Part shown: positions 6,627-6,664 of the stretch, one piece after another
Position numbering within the stretch: position 1 is the stretch's first letter
How the letters are laid out: every line of letters starts with the position of its first letter
Source of the DNA: Bacteroidales bacterium UBA5206
GTDB lineage: Bacteria; Bacteroidota; Bacteroidia; Bacteroidales; Tenuifilaceae
Length of the DNA: 6,664 nucleotides
Direction: 5' to 3'
Assembly: GCA_002412705.1 (NCBI GenBank)
Contig: DHVO01000007.1
Location: 1 to 6,664 of the forward strand
Program-made: the position numbers and the translations under genes
Notes under the pieces: generated by a model
The model's input: only the letters and a program-made list of their open reading frames with translations
Databases searched by the model: none
Told to the model about the DNA's origin: nothing

Positions 6627-6664
6627 CCATGCCTGCCGGTTGCAAGTCCCCATCCATGGCTGAC
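6608..6664. other. GC-rich tail with repeated CATCCATGG, possible repeat or element end
   Basis: CATCCATGG occurs at 6609-6617 and again at 6651-6659, a 42-nt spacing. AGCCATG (6625-6631) is the reverse complement of CATGGCT (6655-6661). The last 64 bases of the window are about 62% G+C by count, visibly above the neighbouring coding DNA. The sequence does not continue the GNAT frame. It may be the edge of an interspersed repeat or mobile element, but no transposase or defined terminal repeat is visible because the window ends. Confidence 0.35.

Overview
The window looks like chromosomal DNA from a member of the Bacteroidota, probably near Bacteroidales/Marinilabiliales. This rests on four things: a TonB-dependent outer-membrane receptor of a type typical of that phylum, a secreted M28 peptidase, genes with no Shine-Dalgarno sequence but A/T-rich leaders, and a clean TAnnTTTG promoter element at 3401-3408. 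The organism is inferred from these traits, not from a marker gene.

Layout. Positions 1-33 may hold the last codons of an upstream + strand gene. Positions 35-201 hold short-period repeat arrays, followed by a rho-independent terminator (208-246) serving the leftward M28-family metallopeptidase gene (269-1867). The gap 1868-2143, between divergent genes, carries a second heptamer array (1928-2032) that folds into a long hairpin, then a small inverted repeat and a weak promoter candidate. Rightward genes follow: a membrane-anchored calcineurin-like metallophosphoesterase (2144-3304) with its own strong terminator (3332-3359); a promoter; then a two-gene unit with a 16-nt gap, made of a 176-residue protein with two membrane segments (3432-3962) and an 836-residue TonB-dependent receptor (3979-6489). 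A GNAT-like reading frame starts 14 nt after the receptor but breaks off after about 35 recognisable residues, where a GC-richer sequence with a repeated CATCCATGG begins and runs to the window edge.

How the genes fit together. The peptidase is predicted to be exported, the phosphoesterase is in the inner membrane and the receptor is in the outer membrane, so the window is mostly cell-envelope genes. Nothing ties them into one pathway. The receptor has no SusD-like or other lipoprotein partner here and its substrate cannot be read from the sequence.

The most unusual content is non-coding. Two arrays of 7-bp degenerate units flank the peptidase gene in the same orientation and with the same order of unit types (GTTAC-like, TAGTGT-like, TTTAAC-like). 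One keeps an unbroken 7-nt register for 105 nt. They resemble in style, not in sequence, the heptanucleotide STRR repeats known from cyanobacteria. I see no defence system, CRISPR array, rRNA, tRNA or complete mobile element.
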